Assembly: GCA_031178005.1 (NCBI GenBank)
Contig: JAPSJV010000001.1
Span: 186,001-250,000 of the forward strand
Direction of reading: 5' to 3'
DNA from: Pseudarthrobacter sp.
GTDB lineage: Bacteria > Actinomycetota > Actinomycetes > Actinomycetales > Micrococcaceae
DNA length: 64,000 bases
Below, one piece after another: positions 8,220-19,636 of this stretch. The notes beneath the pieces are model-generated. The model saw only the letters and a program-made list of their open reading frames with translations. It was not told the DNA's origin and ran no database searches. Each line of letters opens with the position of its first letter. Within the stretch, counting starts at the first letter, position 1. A program made the position numbers and the translations under genes.

Positions 8220-10385
8220 TCAGGCGTTGCTGAATTTGAGCAGGATGGCGTGCTCGGGGTTGAGGATGGGCATGGGAAGCCCCACTTCGGCCAGGAAACG
8301 GCCGCTGGCCTGTGCCCCCTCTGCGAGCCAGGCCGGCGGCTGGATCTGCGTGAAAGTATGCGCATAATCAGCGTCGGCCGGGCCGGGGAAAATAGCTTCC
8401 ACCCGGTAATGACGGTCCGGGACGAGGCCCGGAATGGCGATCCGGCCCGGCTGCTCCGCGAACGACGTGCGGGTACTGACCAAGGCGAACAGCGCCGCCG
8501 TCGTGCCCTCCTCCACTGAAGTTCCCACCGCGCCGTGCAGCATCAGGGAAGGATCTCCGACGTCGGCACGCACCATCCGCCCGGTGTGCAGGAGGCCGCG
8601 GTGTTCCTTGTAGAGCCCGATGAACCGCTTGAGTTCCTCCCGCTCGGCGCCGCTGACCTGACGGATGTCCCATTCCATGCCGAAGTGGCCAAACAGCGCT
8701 GTAATGGCGCGGAAGGACAGATCGTGGGTGCGCGCCGTGGTGTGGGACGTGGTGGGTCCGATGTGCGAGCCCACCAGTTCCGGCGGAACCACAAGGCCCG
8801 TCCAGCGCTGGATGGACTGCCGTTCCAAGGCGTCGTTGCAGTCCGAGGCCCAGATCCGGTCCGTGCGTTCCAGGATGCCCAGGTCTACCCGGGCACCGCC
8901 TGAGGAGCAGGACTCGATCTCGACGGCGGGGTGGGCCTTTTTCAGCTCGTCGAACAGCCGGTAGGCGGCCAGGGTCTGGGCATGGACCGACGGGCGGCCT
9001 GCGTGGCCGTGTTCGGTCAGGTCCCGGTTCTGGTCCCACTTGAGGTAGCTGATGTTGTTGTCCCGCAGCAGGGCATCGATCTGGCCAAAAATGTACTGCC
9101 AGGCTTCCGGGTTGACCAGGTCGATGATGTGCTGGTTGCGCCACTCCAGGGGCAGCCGGCCGCCGTCCTTGTGGGACAGTGCGGAGGGGCTGACGATCCA
9201 GTCCGGGTGGGCGCGGGCAACCTCGGAGTCCAGGTTCACCATTTCCGGCTCCACCCAGAGGCCGAACTCCATACCGCGGGAGGTCACTGCCTCAATCAGC
9301 GGGGCCAGCCCATTGGGCCAGAGATCCTCGTCCACGTACCAGTCGCCCAGCCCGGCACGATCGTCCCGACGGCCACGGAACCAGCCATCGTCCAGCACAA
9401 AGCGTTCCACGCCCAAGTCCGCCGCGGATTGCGCCAGCCCGATCAGTGACTCCAGGTTGTGGTCGAAGTAGACGGCTTCCCAGGTGTTCAGCACCACCGG
9501 CCGCGGCTTGGAGTTGTTGACGTGCTGCGGCCGGGACCGGAACCAGCTGTAGAACGACTCACTGATGCCGTCCAGTCCGCGGTCCGAATATGCCGCGAAC
9601 AGAGCCGGAGTGGTGTAGCTGGCGCCGGGAGCAAGGATGACTTCAGAGGAACCCAGCAGCTCGGAGCCGCCCACCATGGTCCGGCCGTCCGCCAGGGTGT
9701 CGGCGAACTGTTCGTGGTCCCCGCTCCAGGCCAGGTGCGTGGCCCACACTTTGCCGTGCCGGTTGCCGAAGCCCTCCGTGCCCGCCGCGAGCAGCAGCGA
9801 CGAATCGTGTCCGGTGCGGCCGTGGCGCCCGGAACGGACCCAGGTGCCCTGATGGAGGGGCCGGCGCTGAGGGTGGTTTTCACGGCACCAGCGTCCGGTC
9901 AGGTCAAGGAGTTCGACGGCGGCCGGAGCCACCGGCAGCACGGTCGCCAGTTCGTCGAGCTGGTATGGAGAAGACCCGTGGTTGGTGAGGGTGTGGCGCA
10001 GCTCCAGCAGACCGCCGTCGTGCAGTGCGATGTCCGTCGAAACGGTAACGCCGGCGTCCGGATCCGCCTGGACGATGATGGCGGCGTTGCCCTTGACCTG
10101 GACCTCGGTAACGCGGAGCCGGACGGAGAAGTCGTAGCCGGCCACGCCGTCTACGATCCGCTGCCCGCGCAGTGCGGGGCGGCCCCGCCAGGAGGAGGAG
10201 GCCTGGGGGAGCAGCCCGGCGGGAACGCGCGCGTCGATCGCCGAATGCGGGACCGGCTCCACCAGGATGCCCAGGTCCGGGAGGACGGCTCCCAGGTCGG
10301 CACCCCAGTGGATGACCTCGGCCTCGCCGTTGTCGAAGCCGATCACCAGGCTGGTGGCGGCGTGTCGGAGGTGGAGCGGATCCAT
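8220..10385 (-). CDS. Alpha-galactosidase, glycoside hydrolase family 36
   Basis: 721 residues. An N-terminal beta-sandwich (~1-320) is followed by a TIM barrel. The GH36 nucleophile motif KWDQNRD and the acid/base region [11 protein letters not shown] are present, as are VLDDGWF and GLWVEPEMV. The conserved [11 protein letters not shown] contributes the substrate-binding cysteine and glycines. It hydrolyses terminal alpha-1,6-galactose from melibiose or raffinose-type sugars. There is no signal peptide, so it acts in the cytoplasm on sugars brought in by the ABC system encoded just upstream on the same strand. Confidence 0.95.
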   Translation of the reverse strand: MDPLHLRHAATSLVIGFDNGEAEVIHWGADLGAVLPDLGILVEPVPHSAIDARVPAGLLPQASSSWRGRPALRGQRIVDGVAGYDFSVRLRVTEVQVKGNAAIIVQADPDAGVTVSTDIALHDGGLLELRHTLTNHGSSPYQLDELATVLPVAPAAVELLDLTGRWCRENHPQRRPLHQGTWVRSGRHGRTGHDSSLLLAAGTEGFGNRHGKVWATHLAWSGDHEQFADTLADGRTMVGGSELLGSSEVILAPGASYTTPALFAAYSDRGLDGISESFYSWFRSRPQHVNNSKPRPVVLNTWEAVYFDHNLESLIGLAQSAADLGVERFVLDDGWFRGRRDDRAGLGDWYVDEDLWPNGLAPLIEAVTSRGMEFGLWVEPEMVNLDSEVARAHPDWIVSPSALSHKDGGRLPLEWRNQHIIDLVNPEAWQYIFGQIDALLRDNNISYLKWDQNRDLTEHGHAGRPSVHAQTLAAYRLFDELKKAHPAVEIESCSSGGARVDLGILERTDRIWASDCNDALERQSIQRWTGLVVPPELVGSHIGPTTSHTTARTHDLSFRAITALFGHFGMEWDIRQVSGAEREELKRFIGLYKEHRGLLHTGRMVRADVGDPSLMLHGAVGTSVEEGTTAALFALVSTRTSFAEQPGRIAIPGLVPDRHYRVEAIFPGPADADYAHTFTQIQPPAWLAEGAQASGRFLAEVGLPMPILNPEHAILLKFSNA

Positions 10386-10477
10386 GAAGTGGCCCTTTCA
10401 GGGTGGAAGTTTTGGGTGAAGACAGGGGTCAGGCTGCGCACCGGGGCCGGAGCTTCGGTGTGCAGCCTGAAAGAGTG

Positions 10478-11824
10478 CTACTCGAAGAGCGCGTTGACCT
10501 GCTCATTCGCTGCAGTCAGGGAACTTGCCGGTGCCTTGCCGGAAATGACCGCGTCCATGGCGGGCTTCATGATGCCGCTGACTTTGGCGGCGTTGTCCGT
10601 AATCGGGAGCATAAAGGTGGTCTTCTCCTCCACGTGCTGGGTGAAGGCGCTGACGTCAACACCCTTCGCGGCAAAGGCCTCGGCGGCCTTGTCCGAGGAA
10701 GTCTTGATGGCGGGGAAAACCACGGCCTTGGACGCTACAACGTCCTGGCAGGCAGCGGAACCGAGGTACTCCACCCACTTGATGGCGGCGTCCTTCTTCT
10801 TGGTGCCGGCCCACACCGAGTCAGCCAGGCCGTTGAACATGGAGGCGTTCTTGCCGTCAGCACCCGTGGGGGTGGGCGCAATCCCGAGGTCCAGGCCCTT
10901 GTAACCCGTGTACTGGCCGATCATCCAGGAACCATGGGAGTTGATGGCGGCTTTGCCGGCGCCGAAGCTGTCTGCGGCGTTGGCGCCCACCGTGGTTTCC
11001 AGCTTGGGCATGTAGCCCTTCTCCGTCAGGCTTGCCCACCAGGCGATGGTGTCCTGGACGCGCTGGTCATCGTAGTTGTAGTGCGTTCCCCATGGGTTCT
11101 TATCGGTGGTGGTCCAACCGGTGGTGGCGGACAGGTAGCTCCACTGGGTCTGTCCGGCGTTTTCGGCATCGGAGTTGGGCAGGCCCAGGCCGTAGACGGC
11201 GACGTTGTCCTTGTCGAAGCCGGGCTCGTCGCCGCGCTTGCCGTTCTTGTCCACTGTGAGGCGGGCGATGGCCTGTTCATACGAGCCGCCGTCTTCCGGG
11301 TTCCAGGTCAGAGAACCCATCTGCTCAGGGGTGAGGCCGGCCTCGGTCGCCATCGTCTTGTTGTAGAAGAGGGCCACGGTGTCCCAGTCCTTGGGCAGAC
11401 CGTAACGCTTGCCGTCCTGGCCCACCCAGAGATCGGCCAGGCCCTCGTTGTACTGCGAAAGGTCAACGTTGTCCTGCGCGACGGCGTCATCCAGGGCCAC
11501 CAGCTGCTTGGTCTTGAGGAAGTCCGGGTACTTGGCGAGGTGGTTGGTGAAGACGTCCGGGGCGGTGCCGGAGGCCATGCCGTTGTTGATCTTGCCCCAG
11601 TAGTCGTCCCAGCCGGTCTGCGTGACCTTGACGGTGATGTCCGGGTTGGCCTTAGTGAAGTCCGCTGCGCATTCCTGGTAAGCGGGCAGCTGGTTGGCGT
11701 CCCAAAGCCAGTAGTTGATCTCGCCCTTGGCCGAATCACCGCCCCCTGTGCTTCCGCCTCCGCAGGCGGTGAGGGCCAGGACTGCTGCTGCGGCGACGGC
11801 GCCGAATGCCTTTTTGTTCATCAT
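10478..11824 (-). CDS. Sugar ABC transporter substrate-binding lipoprotein
   Basis: 448 residues with a lipoprotein signal (VLALTACGGG, lipidated C21) after a short basic start. The mature part is a family 1 (MalE/UgpB-type) binding protein, with typical WxLWD, DDYWGKINNGMASGTAPDVF and ALFYNKT segments. It captures an oligosaccharide, probably an alpha-galactoside judging by its neighbours, and delivers it to the two permeases. Unusually it follows the permease genes in the operon rather than preceding them. No ATPase gene is present, so a shared MsiK-type ATPase must serve it, as is common in Actinobacteria. Confidence 0.94.
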   Translation of the reverse strand: MMNKKAFGAVAAAAVLALTACGGGSTGGGDSAKGEINYWLWDANQLPAYQECAADFTKANPDITVKVTQTGWDDYWGKINNGMASGTAPDVFTNHLAKYPDFLKTKQLVALDDAVAQDNVDLSQYNEGLADLWVGQDGKRYGLPKDWDTVALFYNKTMATEAGLTPEQMGSLTWNPEDGGSYEQAIARLTVDKNGKRGDEPGFDKDNVAVYGLGLPNSDAENAGQTQWSYLSATTGWTTTDKNPWGTHYNYDDQRVQDTIAWWASLTEKGYMPKLETTVGANAADSFGAGKAAINSHGSWMIGQYTGYKGLDLGIAPTPTGADGKNASMFNGLADSVWAGTKKKDAAIKWVEYLGSAACQDVVASKAVVFPAIKTSSDKAAEAFAAKGVDVSAFTQHVEEKTTFMLPITDNAAKVSGIMKPAMDAVISGKAPASSLTAANEQVNALFE

Positions 11825-11878
11825 GATGGTCCTTTCAAGAAACGTGCGACGGTGCTTGTTGAGGGGGTGCAGGAAGTA

Positions 11879-12841
11879 CTACTTGGTGCCGTTGAAGCCG
11901 ATGGAGTTGACGATCTTCTTGCCGAAGATGGCGAAAAGGATCAGGACGGGAGTGGCGGAGACCAGCGTGGCGGCCATGAGGCCTGACCAGTCAGGTGCGC
12001 CCTGGGGTGATTGGGATTTGAAGACGCCCAGCCCGACAGTGAGGACCCGGGATTCTTCGGAGGTTCCCACCAGCAGCGGCCAGAAGTATTCGTTCCACTG
12101 GCCCATGAAGGTCAGGAGGGCCAGGGTGGCGATGGGGGCGGCCGCGTTGGGCATCACGATCTGGAAGAAGATCCGCCAGTGCTTGGCGCCGTCGAGCATT
12201 GCCGCTTCTTCAACTTCACGGGACATGTTCAGGAAGAACTGGCGCATGAAGAAGATGGCGAACGGGGTCATAAACAGATAGGGCAGCACCAGGCCGAGCA
12301 TTGAGTTCAGCAGGCCCAGGTTCTTGATCAGCAGGAAGTTGGGCAGTGCCGTGAAGATCGGCGGGACCAGCATGGTGGCCAGGAACAGCGAGAAGACGGC
12401 GTTGCGGCCCTTCCAGTGCAGCCGCGAGAAGGCGTAAGCCGCCATGGAACTGAAAAACACGGCGCAGGCGGTGGTGATGCTGGAGAACACCAGCGAGTTG
12501 CCCAGGTACTGCCAGAAGTTGATGGAGGCGCCCGAACCGCCGTCGGCAATTGCCTCGGCCGCCGTCTGCAGGCCGAAGACCCGTTTGAAGGCGTTGAGGC
12601 TGAAGTCTGCCGGGAGCAGGCTGGCGGAGTTGGCGGCAAGGGAGCCGTTGGTGGACAGTGCCGTGCGCAGTACCCAGTAGAACGGCAGGATGCTGACGGC
12701 GATTGCCAGGCCCAGCAGGACCCAGGCGATGGTGCGGCGCCAGTTGAACGGACGGGTTCCGCCGGGGTGCCGGCGCAAATCCTGGAGAGGACGACGCCGG
12801 GTGGCCGGTTGTGAAGGCACGGGGGCTTTTGTGGTGGTCAT
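11879..12841 (-). CDS. Sugar ABC transporter permease (MalG-type)
   Basis: 320 residues with six predicted membrane helices after a cytoplasmic leader. The ATPase-contacting EAA loop is visible as REVEEAAMLDGAKHWRIFFQIVMP. It pairs with the MalF-type permease that ends 10 bp upstream. Part of the galactoside import operon. Confidence 0.94.
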   Translation of the reverse strand: MTTTKAPVPSQPATRRRPLQDLRRHPGGTRPFNWRRTIAWVLLGLAIAVSILPFYWVLRTALSTNGSLAANSASLLPADFSLNAFKRVFGLQTAAEAIADGGSGASINFWQYLGNSLVFSSITTACAVFFSSMAAYAFSRLHWKGRNAVFSLFLATMLVPPIFTALPNFLLIKNLGLLNSMLGLVLPYLFMTPFAIFFMRQFFLNMSREVEEAAMLDGAKHWRIFFQIVMPNAAAPIATLALLTFMGQWNEYFWPLLVGTSEESRVLTVGLGVFKSQSPQGAPDWSGLMAATLVSATPVLILFAIFGKKIVNSIGFNGTK

Positions 12842-12851
12842 TGGAGTGTCC

Positions 12852-13793
12852 TTAGTCCAGGTCCGACTGGTTGCCGCGGAGGAACTTCATCTGGATGAAG
12901 GCCACCAGGGCAAGGATGAGGAAGAGGATGACGGCCAGGGCCGAGCCGTAGCCGAAGTCCTGTTCGTTGAAGGCGCGCTGGTAGATGTAGAACTGCAGAA
13001 CGCGGGTTGCGTTGACGGGTCCGCCGGCGGTGGTGACGGCCACGGTGTCGAACACCTGGAAGGAACCGATCACGGTCACCACCAGCACCAGGACCAGGAC
13101 GGGCCGCAGCAGGGGAAGCGTGATGCGCCGGAAAGTGCTGAATGCCTTGGAACCGTCGATGCTGGCCGCTTCGTAGACGCTGTGCGGGATGGCCTGCAGG
13201 CCGGCGAAGATCAGCAGAGCCGTGTAGCCCATGTGCCGCCAGGTGTTGATCAGCGCCTGGGTGGGAATGGCCCATTGTTCGCTTCCGAAGAAGGCCACGC
13301 GTGGCAATCCGATCCACTCGATGAGCTGGTTGACGATGCCGATCTGGTAGTCAAGCATCCAGAACCACAACAGGGCCGCAATAACGTTGGCCATCAGGTA
13401 CGGCATCAGCAGCGCGCCCCGGATGATGGTGGATTTGGCTACCCGGTGCATCAGGATGGCCAGCCCCAAGGCCAGCGTGGTTTGCAGGGCGATGTTTATG
13501 ATCACGTACTGGCCGGTGACGCCCAGGGCATTCCAGAACAGCGGGTCCTGGGAGATGCGTTCGTAGTTCCTGGTGCCGATCCACTCGGGCTCGCCCAGGA
13601 TGCTGTATTCGGTGAAGCTCAGGTAGATGCCGCGGATGGTGGGCACCAGGTAGAAGAGCACAAACCCGATCAGGGCCGGGGCGATGAAGAGGAGGGCGAC
13701 TTTCAGGTCACCCCGTTTGCGGGGACCGCCGCGGCCGGCCGGCATTCCGGAACCGAGCGGGGCAGGTCTTTCGTGCTTGGCAAGGGTGGTCAT
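12852..13793 (-). CDS. Sugar ABC transporter permease (MalF-type)
   Basis: 313 residues from ATG 13793, preceded by a GGAAGGG ribosome site; a longer reading frame upstream lacks support and would cover the operator region. Six membrane helices, and an EAA loop VYEAASIDGSKAFSTFRRITLP. First gene of the minus-strand galactoside operon, whose promoter region carries two LacI-type operators. Confidence 0.93.
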   Translation of the reverse strand: MTTLAKHERPAPLGSGMPAGRGGPRKRGDLKVALLFIAPALIGFVLFYLVPTIRGIYLSFTEYSILGEPEWIGTRNYERISQDPLFWNALGVTGQYVIINIALQTTLALGLAILMHRVAKSTIIRGALLMPYLMANVIAALLWFWMLDYQIGIVNQLIEWIGLPRVAFFGSEQWAIPTQALINTWRHMGYTALLIFAGLQAIPHSVYEAASIDGSKAFSTFRRITLPLLRPVLVLVLVVTVIGSFQVFDTVAVTTAGGPVNATRVLQFYIYQRAFNEQDFGYGSALAVILFLILALVAFIQMKFLRGNQSDLD

Positions 13794-13845
13794 CGTCGAC
13801 CCTTCCTGACTGTGATGTGGGTAACAGGAGCAACTTGCGAAGAAA

Positions 13846-13859
13846 TCTACACGAGTAGA
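13846..13859. promoter_or_regulatory. LacI-type operator O1
   Basis: TCTACACGAGTAGA is one mismatch from the perfect palindrome TCTACTCGAGTAGA, with the central CG expected of LacI/GalR operators. It lies 53 bp upstream of the first permease gene, probably acting on the import operon. The LacI protein encoded at 15219 is the likely binder. Confidence 0.65.
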
Positions 13860-13923
13860 AGCGGGTAGCGCAAGTGCTATTTTTAACCATGCGTACATGG
13901 CCTTTAGTCCAAGTATTTGACTA

Positions 13924-13937
13924 TTGACTCGAGTAGA
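13924..13937. promoter_or_regulatory. LacI-type operator O2
   Basis: TTGACTCGAGTAGA shares the core ACTCGAGTAGA with O1 and lies 65 bp from it (centre-to-centre 78 bp), near the promoter of the divergent oxidoreductase gene. Two sites could allow looping and joint repression of both directions. Confidence 0.65.
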
Positions 13938-14010
13938 TCCGAAATGAAACACTTGGATTTCTGAAGGAGAACGCTTGCCCGTGCTCCCTCTCCGGCGAGG
14001 AAGGTAACCA

Positions 14011-15213
14011 ATGACGTTTTCAATCGGTGTAGTAGGCGCAGGCCAGTTTGGCGGACAATTTGCCCACCTTTTCAACCTGCACCCCGGTGTCAGCTCGGTC
14101 TATGCCGTGGACGAGCTTCCGGAGCGGGCAGCGGAGGCGGCGGGACGTTATGGGCTCGCGGGCGTCAAGGGCAGCTTCGACGAGCTCCTCGCCTCCGATG
14201 TTGATGCGGTTGCCATTTTTACCCAGCGCTGGACCCACGGCCCGCTGGTGGAGAGTGCGCTCCGGGCCGGAAAGCATGTCTACTCGGCGGTTCCCATGGC
14301 CGTTTCCGAGGAAGAGATCGGGCGGATCATTGATGCCGTGCGGGAGACCGGGAACGTCTACATGATGGGGGAGACCAGTTACTACAACCCTGCCACCGTC
14401 TTCGCCCGTGAGCAGCACGCCGCGGGCCGGTTCGGCAGGGTCTTCTACGCGGAGGGCGACTACGTCCACGACATGGATCTGGGCTTCTATGATGCCTATC
14501 AGTACAGCGGCGGTGAGCGCTGGAAGGAGACGGCCAGCTACCCTCCCATGCTGTACCCCACCCATGCCATCGGCGGTGTCCTGGGTGCCATGCCCTCGCA
14601 TGCCGTGAGCGTCAGCTGCATCGGCGTCAAGGACCACCTGGATGACGGTGTTTTTGACAAGGACGTCAGCATGTTCGGCAACGACTTCTCCAATGCCACG
14701 GCGCTCTTTGAACTGAACGACGGCGGCGCGATGCGGACCAACGAGATGCGCCGGGTGGGCTACCCGTCCCACATCCGTGAGTCCAGGTTCCGCTTCTTCG
14801 GTACCGATGCGAGCTTTGAACAGCTAGCCAGGGTCACGGTCTGGCAGGACAAAACCAGTGTCCAGGACATCTCCGAGCAAATGGAAACCCGGCCGAGCAT
14901 CCCCTTGGACGACCCGTCGCTGGCCAATGTAGCTCCCGAACTCAGGGACGCCTTTGTCTCCGGGCTCGCCCCGGTCCACAACGCGGACCGGCTGCCGGAA
15001 GAATTCCGCGGCGCCCCCAACGGCCACGAGGGCAGCCACCATTTCCTGGTGGACGACTTCGTTACCGCCGTCAACAACCGTGCACTCCCGCCGGTTAACG
15101 CCTGGGTGGCCGCCCGGTTCACCATGCCCGGCATCGTGGCACACGAGTCTGCCCTTCGCGGAGGTGAGCGGCTGCCAATCCGCGACTTCGGCGATGCCCC
15201 GTCCGTCGGGTAG
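14011..15213 (+). CDS. Gfo/Idh/MocA-family NAD(P)-dependent oxidoreductase
   Basis: 400 residues from ATG 14011 with GGAAGG-type ribosome site. Rossmann start FSIGVVGAGQFGGQFA (GxGxxG) followed by the family AGKHVYSAVPMA segment, where most members have EKP, so the catalytic lysine position is altered. The C-terminal alpha/beta domain covers residues ~125-370. Such enzymes oxidise sugars, inositols or sugar acids. It is divergent from the galactoside import operon and shares its control region, suggesting action on the imported sugar or an oxidised galactose derivative. Confidence 0.85.
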   Translation: MTFSIGVVGAGQFGGQFAHLFNLHPGVSSVYAVDELPERAAEAAGRYGLAGVKGSFDELLASDVDAVAIFTQRWTHGPLVESALRAGKHVYSAVPMAVSEEEIGRIIDAVRETGNVYMMGETSYYNPATVFAREQHAAGRFGRVFYAEGDYVHDMDLGFYDAYQYSGGERWKETASYPPMLYPTHAIGGVLGAMPSHAVSVSCIGVKDHLDDGVFDKDVSMFGNDFSNATALFELNDGGAMRTNEMRRVGYPSHIRESRFRFFGTDASFEQLARVTVWQDKTSVQDISEQMETRPSIPLDDPSLANVAPELRDAFVSGLAPVHNADRLPEEFRGAPNGHEGSHHFLVDDFVTAVNNRALPPVNAWVAARFTMPGIVAHESALRGGERLPIRDFGDAPSVG

Positions 15214-15218
15214 CTAGC

Positions 15219-16271
15219 ATGGTCTCCATGACTTCTACGGCCCCGGTGGCTTCCCACGGTCCTGTGACCCGCAAGGACGTGGCCCGCTACGCCGGCGTCA
15301 GCACCGCCGTGGTAAGTTATGTGGTGAACGGCGGGCCTAAGAGGGTGGCTCCCGCCACGGAAGCCAAGGTGCAGGACGCCATCCGGGTGCTGGGTTACCG
15401 GCCCAATGCAGCGGCACGGGCGTTGAAGCTGGGTTCCAGTGAGACGCTGGGGCTGATCATCCCGGACAACAGCAACCCGTTTTTCTCGCTTCTGGCCCAT
15501 GCCGTGGAAGATGCAGCGGCTGAGCTGGGCTTTGCCCTGCTACTGACCAACTCCGGGGGAAGCCTGACAAAGGAGCGGCGCCACATCCGCAACCTCGCGG
15601 CCAGGCAGGTGGATGGGGTCTTCCTGGCCAGCGTGCTGTTTGAACCGGACCTCGAGGACCTCGCCAAGGCGGACATCCCCTGCGTGCTGCTGAACAACGA
15701 CCGCGAGACCGAAGGCTTCAACAGCATCGGCGTGGACCTGGCCGCGGGCGCCCGGACGGCAGTGGAACACCTGCTCTGGCATGGGCATACCAGGATTGGC
15801 CTGGCCATGGGCACCAATGTTTCCAACGACATCGACGGGCGTGAACTGGGCTGGCGGGAAGCGCTTCGCGATGCGGGCGTTGCCGAAGGGCCGATCATCC
15901 ACAGCGACTTCACCAGGCTCGGTGGATACCTGGCGGGGCAGCGGCTCCTTGCCGGTCCGGACAGGCCCACCGCCATTTTCGCCAGCTCGGACATGCAGGC
16001 CATCGGCATCCTGCGCGCCATCCACGAAGCCGGGCTCGCCGTACCCGGTGACATCGCCGTGACGTCCTTCGACGGTGTTGCCGACGCCGAGTACTCGTGG
16101 CCGGCGCTGACCACCGTGGAACAGCCTGTGCGTGCCATGGCAGCAGCCGCGGTTACCGCGTTGGTGGGTGCGGCACGGCATGAACCTGCGCAGCATCGGA
16201 TTTTCCCCACTGCCCTGCACGTCCGGCAGTCCTGTGGCTGCCCTGACGGAAACGCGCCGCAAGGAGCCTAG
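15219..16271 (+). CDS. LacI-family transcriptional repressor
   Basis: 350 residues from ATG 15219 (a second ATG at 15228 is possible). The helix-turn-helix reads VTRKDVARYAGVSTAVVSYVVN and the hinge helix NAAARALKLGSS. The effector domain is a periplasmic-binding-protein fold (TLGLIIPDNSNPFFS, ASSDMQAIGILRAI). Located 5 bp after the oxidoreductase gene in the same operon. Probably represses both the operon and the divergent alpha-galactoside transporter through the palindromes near 13850 and 13930. It converges on the DeoR gene with a 4-bp 3' overlap. Confidence 0.94.
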   Translation: MVSMTSTAPVASHGPVTRKDVARYAGVSTAVVSYVVNGGPKRVAPATEAKVQDAIRVLGYRPNAAARALKLGSSETLGLIIPDNSNPFFSLLAHAVEDAAAELGFALLLTNSGGSLTKERRHIRNLAARQVDGVFLASVLFEPDLEDLAKADIPCVLLNNDRETEGFNSIGVDLAAGARTAVEHLLWHGHTRIGLAMGTNVSNDIDGRELGWREALRDAGVAEGPIIHSDFTRLGGYLAGQRLLAGPDRPTAIFASSDMQAIGILRAIHEAGLAVPGDIAVTSFDGVADAEYSWPALTTVEQPVRAMAAAAVTALVGAARHEPAQHRIFPTALHVRQSCGCPDGNAPQGA

Positions 16272-17056
16272 AGGCCGGCGATCCGGAGCTTGCTGACCCG
16301 CTCGCCCAGGACCCGCTGTGCCTCGGAGCTGAGTCCTGCATCGCTGATCACTTCGTCCGCGTCTTCCAGATCGCCGATGCTGCTCATGCCCAGCGTGCCC
16401 CATTTGCTGTGGTCTGCCAGGACCACCACCTTGCGTGCGGTGGCCACAAACGCCCTGTTCGTTTCGGCCTCGAGGATGTTGGGCGTAGTGAAACCTGCCT
16501 TCTCATCCATGCCGTGCACGCCCAGGAACAACACGTCAAGGTGCAGCTGCTTCAGCGCTGCGGTGGCAATCGGCCCCACCAGTGCATCCGACGGCGTGCG
16601 CTCGCCGCCGGTCAGGATCACGGTGGAGGAGAACCGGGCGGCCCCTGCTGACGATCCGTGGTGAAAGAGATCGGCGATCCGGATGGAGTTGGTGACCACC
16701 GTGATCCGTGGGCCGTGGACCAGCTGCGCGGCCAGGGCCCAGGTTGTGGTGCCGGCGCTGAGGCCCACGGCCATGCCCTCCTGAACCAAAGCAGCAGCTT
16801 CTCCGGCGATTGCCCGCTTCTCAGCGGTGAGCTGTGTGGACTTAAGCTCAAAGCCGGGCTCGTGGGTGCTGGCCCCGCCCGGCAGCTTGGCGCCGCCATG
16901 GATACGCTCCACCTGCCCGGCTTCTTCCAGGAGCTCGATGTCCCGCCGGATGGTCATCAACGAAACGCCCAGCTGCTGGGCGAGGTCGGATACCCGGACC
17001 ACCCTTTCCCGCTGGACAGCGTCCACAATGACCTGGTGTCGAGCGGCAGGGAGCAT
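16268..17056 (-). CDS. DeoR-family transcriptional regulator
   Basis: 262 residues. N-terminal winged helix with RVSDLAQQLGVSLMTIRRDIELLEEAG, a textbook DeoR signature, then a DeoRC sensor domain for phosphorylated sugars (SAGTTTWALA, VVLADHSKWG). No metabolic gene is adjacent on the same strand, so its target is not evident. It could act on distant sugar genes or on the neighbouring galactoside module. Confidence 0.93.
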   Translation of the reverse strand: MLPAARHQVIVDAVQRERVVRVSDLAQQLGVSLMTIRRDIELLEEAGQVERIHGGAKLPGGASTHEPGFELKSTQLTAEKRAIAGEAAALVQEGMAVGLSAGTTTWALAAQLVHGPRITVVTNSIRIADLFHHGSSAGAARFSSTVILTGGERTPSDALVGPIATAALKQLHLDVLFLGVHGMDEKAGFTTPNILEAETNRAFVATARKVVVLADHSKWGTLGMSSIGDLEDADEVISDAGLSSEAQRVLGERVSKLRIAGL

Positions 17057-17103
17057 CGGGGCGGTTCCTTCGATAGTGAGGCAGGACTGACCCCAGCATA
17101 CGG

Positions 17104-17143
17104 CGACGGCGGCCCCTGCCGTGGTTGGTGGGCGCCGCCGTCG
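17104..17143. terminator. GC-rich hairpin between acsA and deoR
   Basis: A 10-bp perfect stem (17104-17113 with 17134-17143) is followed on the plus strand by a T-rich stretch (TTTGTTGCTGTTTG) and lies just after the acsA stop on the minus strand. The T-run side does not face a plus-strand gene, so its role as an acsA terminator is likely but not certain. Confidence 0.4.
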
Positions 17144-17169
17144 TACGTTTGTTGCTGTTTGTTCCGGCC

Positions 17170-19197
<2,028 letters not shown>

Positions 19198-19636
19198 AGT
19201 GAACCTCATCATTCGTCGTTCTGTGCCACCTCAGAGTGCCCGGTGTCCGCGCTGCTGCTGGCCTTTGGTAGCGGCACTCCATTGGACTGCGCCATCGGGC
19301 TGCGGCACGGACACGGCACCCACTGGGAGCTGTTCCTTTGACAGACTATCGCCTGCGACACACGGCGCTGTGCCGCTGGTCACATCCGGCGCCATGAGCG
19401 GCATTTATTTAGCGCTGAATGGTGACGCAAACCGGTGATGGCACGGGACTGGGCGTACCCGCGGCGGACCGACAGCGCCCTGCTTGCCCGGTGCCGGCGG
19501 CCGGTTCCCGGCTAGTGATCGTCATGGGGGTTGGCTAGGCTGAGATGGAATTGTGATTTTGTGGCACGGTCTTGTGGCGCTCGCAGTAACGCCCCACAAA
19601 TCCTGCACCTGCAGCCGCCACGTTAAGGAGAACCAA
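19198..19636. other. Divergent intergenic region, acsA and membrane protein gene
   Basis: 439 bp without a supported gene. It contains the Crp/GlxR-like palindrome at 19369-19384 and a short AT-rich patch (GGCATTTATTTAGCG, near 19400) suitable for promoters of the two divergent genes. Short reading frames here have no ribosome site or codon bias. Confidence 0.5.
19369..19384. promoter_or_regulatory. GlxR/Crp-like operator upstream of acsA
   Basis: TGTGC-CGCTGG-TCACA differs by one base from the GlxR/Crp consensus TGTGA-N6-TCACA. It lies 172 bp upstream of the acsA start, consistent with cAMP-GlxR control of acetate use. The GlxR-like regulator itself is encoded at the start of this window. 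Confidence 0.5.
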
